NCBI GenBank assembly: GCA_944472155.2
Contig: OX235275.1
Span: 24,268,436 to 24,332,435 of the forward strand
Length of the DNA stretch: 64,000 bases
Direction of reading: 5' to 3'
Source: Trichobilharzia szidati
Lineage: Eukaryota; Platyhelminthes; Trematoda; Strigeidida; Schistosomatidae
Shown: positions 62,355 through 64,000 of the stretch, one piece after another
Layout: every line of letters begins with the position of its first letter
Numbering within the stretch: the first letter of the stretch is position 1
Program-made: the position numbers and the translations under genes
The notes under the pieces: model-generated
Seen by the model: only the letters and a program-made list of their open reading frames with translations
Told to the model about the DNA's origin: nothing
The model's database searches: none

Positions 62355-62545
62355 TCTCACATATCGAGCTTCAAGCTACCGAAGTTTCATTAACTGTGGT
62401 GTATTTTTTAACGGCATAGGGTTGTTAGCCTCACGCACCCCCTCACCCACCCACCCAACCTAACCTTCCTTCTTTTTCGAGGCTACTACCAGCTAAACGA
62501 GTTTTACGAGTATAACGGCTGAGAATAAAAGGTGAAACACGTGAA
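62355..62545 (-). repeat. SINE T1 copy, 3'-truncated
   Basis: Complement: GCGTGAGGCTAACAACCCTA and CAGTTAATGAAACTTCGGTA correspond to the RTE-A 5'-UTR-like part; ends at AGCTTGAAGCTCGATATG before the A-rich tail. Confidence 0.6.
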
Positions 62546-62547
62546 TT

Positions 62548-63400
62548 ATTATTATTGTTTCCTTTAATTCCAACAGGAACATAGGGCTTCAGCCGTGCGT
62601 CTCCATTGCATTCGGTTCTCTGCTCGAGTCTTCACCTGGCTCCAAGTCTGCCCACACGTTTTCATCTCCTCTTCACATGACCTCCAAATCACCCTTGGAT
62701 GACCAACTCGCCGCTTCCCTTTCGGGTTCCACTCAAGGGCTTGTCTAGTGATGTCACTTGGTGGTTTCCTAAGAGTATGGCCAATCCATCTACATTTCTT
62801 CCTGCCTATTTGTTTCACAATGGGTTCCTGGTTGGTTCGTTCCCAAAGATCCCTGTTTCTGATCTTTTCTGGCCATCTGATCCTGAGTATTGAGCAAAGA
62901 CAACTAGCTGTTAATGAAGGTCTGTAGTTTGTTTGAGATGCTCTTTATGACGCGCTGGTCAAGTCTCTGATCCGTATAGTAGCACTGACTGACTTCACAT
63001 TGGAGTTGAAAATCCGGATCTTATTTTTGATGCTGAGTGCTGTTGACCTCCACACAGACTTGAGAGTAGTAAAAGCTTGTCTTGCTTTTCCGATTCTTGC
63101 TTTGATATCCTCGTCAGTTCAGCCTGTAGTTGAAACGATGCTTCCAAGGTAGGTAAAAGAGGTTGTTTCTTTCAGGTTCCCTCCATTTATGCTGATCGTT
63201 GTCTGTTGTTGTTGTTCTTGTCCAGGAAACTTCATTACCTCTGTTTTCTCTATGTTCACATGAAGTCCCATCTTCTCTGGATGCTTCTTCTGCCAACTTG
63301 TTGCTTTTCGCTTGCATATCTTCCAGTTTGTGGGAAATCAGACATTTATCATCGGCGAAGTCCAGATCCTCCAAGTTTTTTGTGTGAGTCCACGTGAATG
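62548..63400 (-). mobile_element. RTE-A LINE 3' part, antisense
   Basis: Complementary TAA tail and 3' hairpin, C-terminal domain (KQIGRKKCRWIGHTLRKPPS near 62800), thumb and RT to MEDLDFADDKCLISHKLEDM (63370). Frameshifts near 62990 and 63130-63270. 5'-truncated at about 63400. Confidence 0.85.
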
Positions 63401-63439
63401 GTTGGTAAGCAATCCACTATTATGGAATATACACATTTG

Positions 63440-63860
63440 ATCATAGGGAATAATAAAAAGACAGTTGCAGCGAGGAAGAGAATTTTCTTTTCGACAAAGT
63501 CACCGTCAGCTAGGCTGTACATTCGTGTATTTGCAATAAATGGGTAGGAAAGTTCCAGAATAATTTCCGGCTAAGTGTCAGATTAATAGAATTAAAATTA
63601 GGAATTTAAATGCCATAATAAACAGGGCGACGGATAAAGCTCAGACAAAGTAGCATCATAATTACTGAGAAGATTGACATTGATTGTGCATATTGTGGGC
63701 ATAGCCGAGGCATTAGCCATCCAAAAGCTCAAACCCACGCTATATATCCAAAAAAAAATACGTTCAACCTTTGTCCCTGCCGTGGCCATCATAAACAGGT
63801 AATTCTCCTAATAGTGACTATCCAATTGACTTTCTTATCCAAACTTCCTGTTTATTCATG
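63440..63860 (+). mobile_element. PLE end
   Basis: Contains AEALAIQKLKPTLYIQKK near 63705-63760 on the plus strand, joined to an opposite-strand PLE end (GAATTTTCTTTTCGACAAAG, 63480). A small fold-back like those at 3.6 and 23.8 kb. Confidence 0.55.
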
Positions 63861-64000
63861 TCATTTTATTATTTCTACATATTTAATCCCTGATTGCATA
63901 AACAATTATTCGTCACATTAGTTATGATCCCACTAGATTTTTTATCCAATCATCCTGTCTATTGTTGTTACTTCTACATTTCTAGGCACTAATTGAACAA

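Noticed and set aside
1..64000. CRISPR arrays, operons, bacterial or viral genes
   Set aside because: No regularly spaced repeats, ribosome-binding sites or such genes; the sequence is eukaryotic with spliced genes and retroelements.

Overview
The window reads as nuclear DNA of a blood fluke (Schistosoma or a close relative). Evidence: AT-rich sequence, introns full of retroelements, RTE-clade LINEs, Penelope-like elements (PLEs), and a tRNA-headed SINE carrying the degenerate core of a Smalpha-type hammerhead ribozyme. Only two host genes can be supported, and they converge tail to tail.

Host genes. (1) Plus strand: the last two coding exons of a Ly6/uPAR-like (three-finger, probably GPI-anchored) protein at 3131-3216 and 11257-11471; the reading phase joins exactly across an 8-kb intron. 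(2) Minus strand: the 3' two-thirds of a SEC24 homologue (Sec24C/D type, COPII cargo adaptor). Eight coding exons run from 58855 down to a stop codon at 26559, with GT-AG boundaries and matching phases. One expected exon of about 55 codons, between 58349 and 53040, was not found; the 500-N gap at 56165-56664 lies in that interval.

Nearly everything else is mobile DNA. Local labels: RTE-A is a LINE ending in (TAA)n, with an open EN-RT frame at 12894-15854. RTE-B is a LINE ending in tetranucleotide (CAGN)n repeats, with a 5'-truncated but open EN-RT frame at 41612-44392. hSINE is the hammerhead SINE. T1 and T2 are two SINEs sharing one tRNA head; T1 also carries RTE-A 5'-UTR and 3'-end sequence. 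cSINE is a third tRNA-headed repeat. R1 is an unclassified interspersed repeat. PLEs are recognised from GIY-YIG or RT remnants and often form fold-backs.

Layout. 0.4-5 kb: PLE fold-backs, one split by a very young 1.1-kb non-autonomous LTR element (930-2033). 5-12.4 kb: antisense RTE-A and SINEs inside the Ly6 intron. 12.7-16.6 kb: a second LTR element of the same internal type, its 5' LTR split by the RTE-A copy with the open frame. 16.7-25.4 kb: hSINE inverted pairs, RTE-B copies, a 1.6-kb PLE fold-back. 25.4-26.6 kb: low-repeat sequence beside the SEC24 stop, probably its 3' UTR. 26.6-58.9 kb: SEC24 exons with retroelements nested in the introns (RTE-B in RTE-A, RTE-A in PLE, T2 in RTE-A). 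58.9-64 kb: more hSINE, RTE-B, PLE and RTE-A.

Most notable: two LTR elements share an internal region reduced to a gag-like start fused to an integrase GPY/F-like end, yet carry dissimilar LTRs; and SINE T1 looks like a tRNA joined to the two ends of RTE-A, a flatworm parallel to the ruminant Bov-tA/Bov-B pair. All boundaries were read by eye and repeat edges are approximate to tens of bases.
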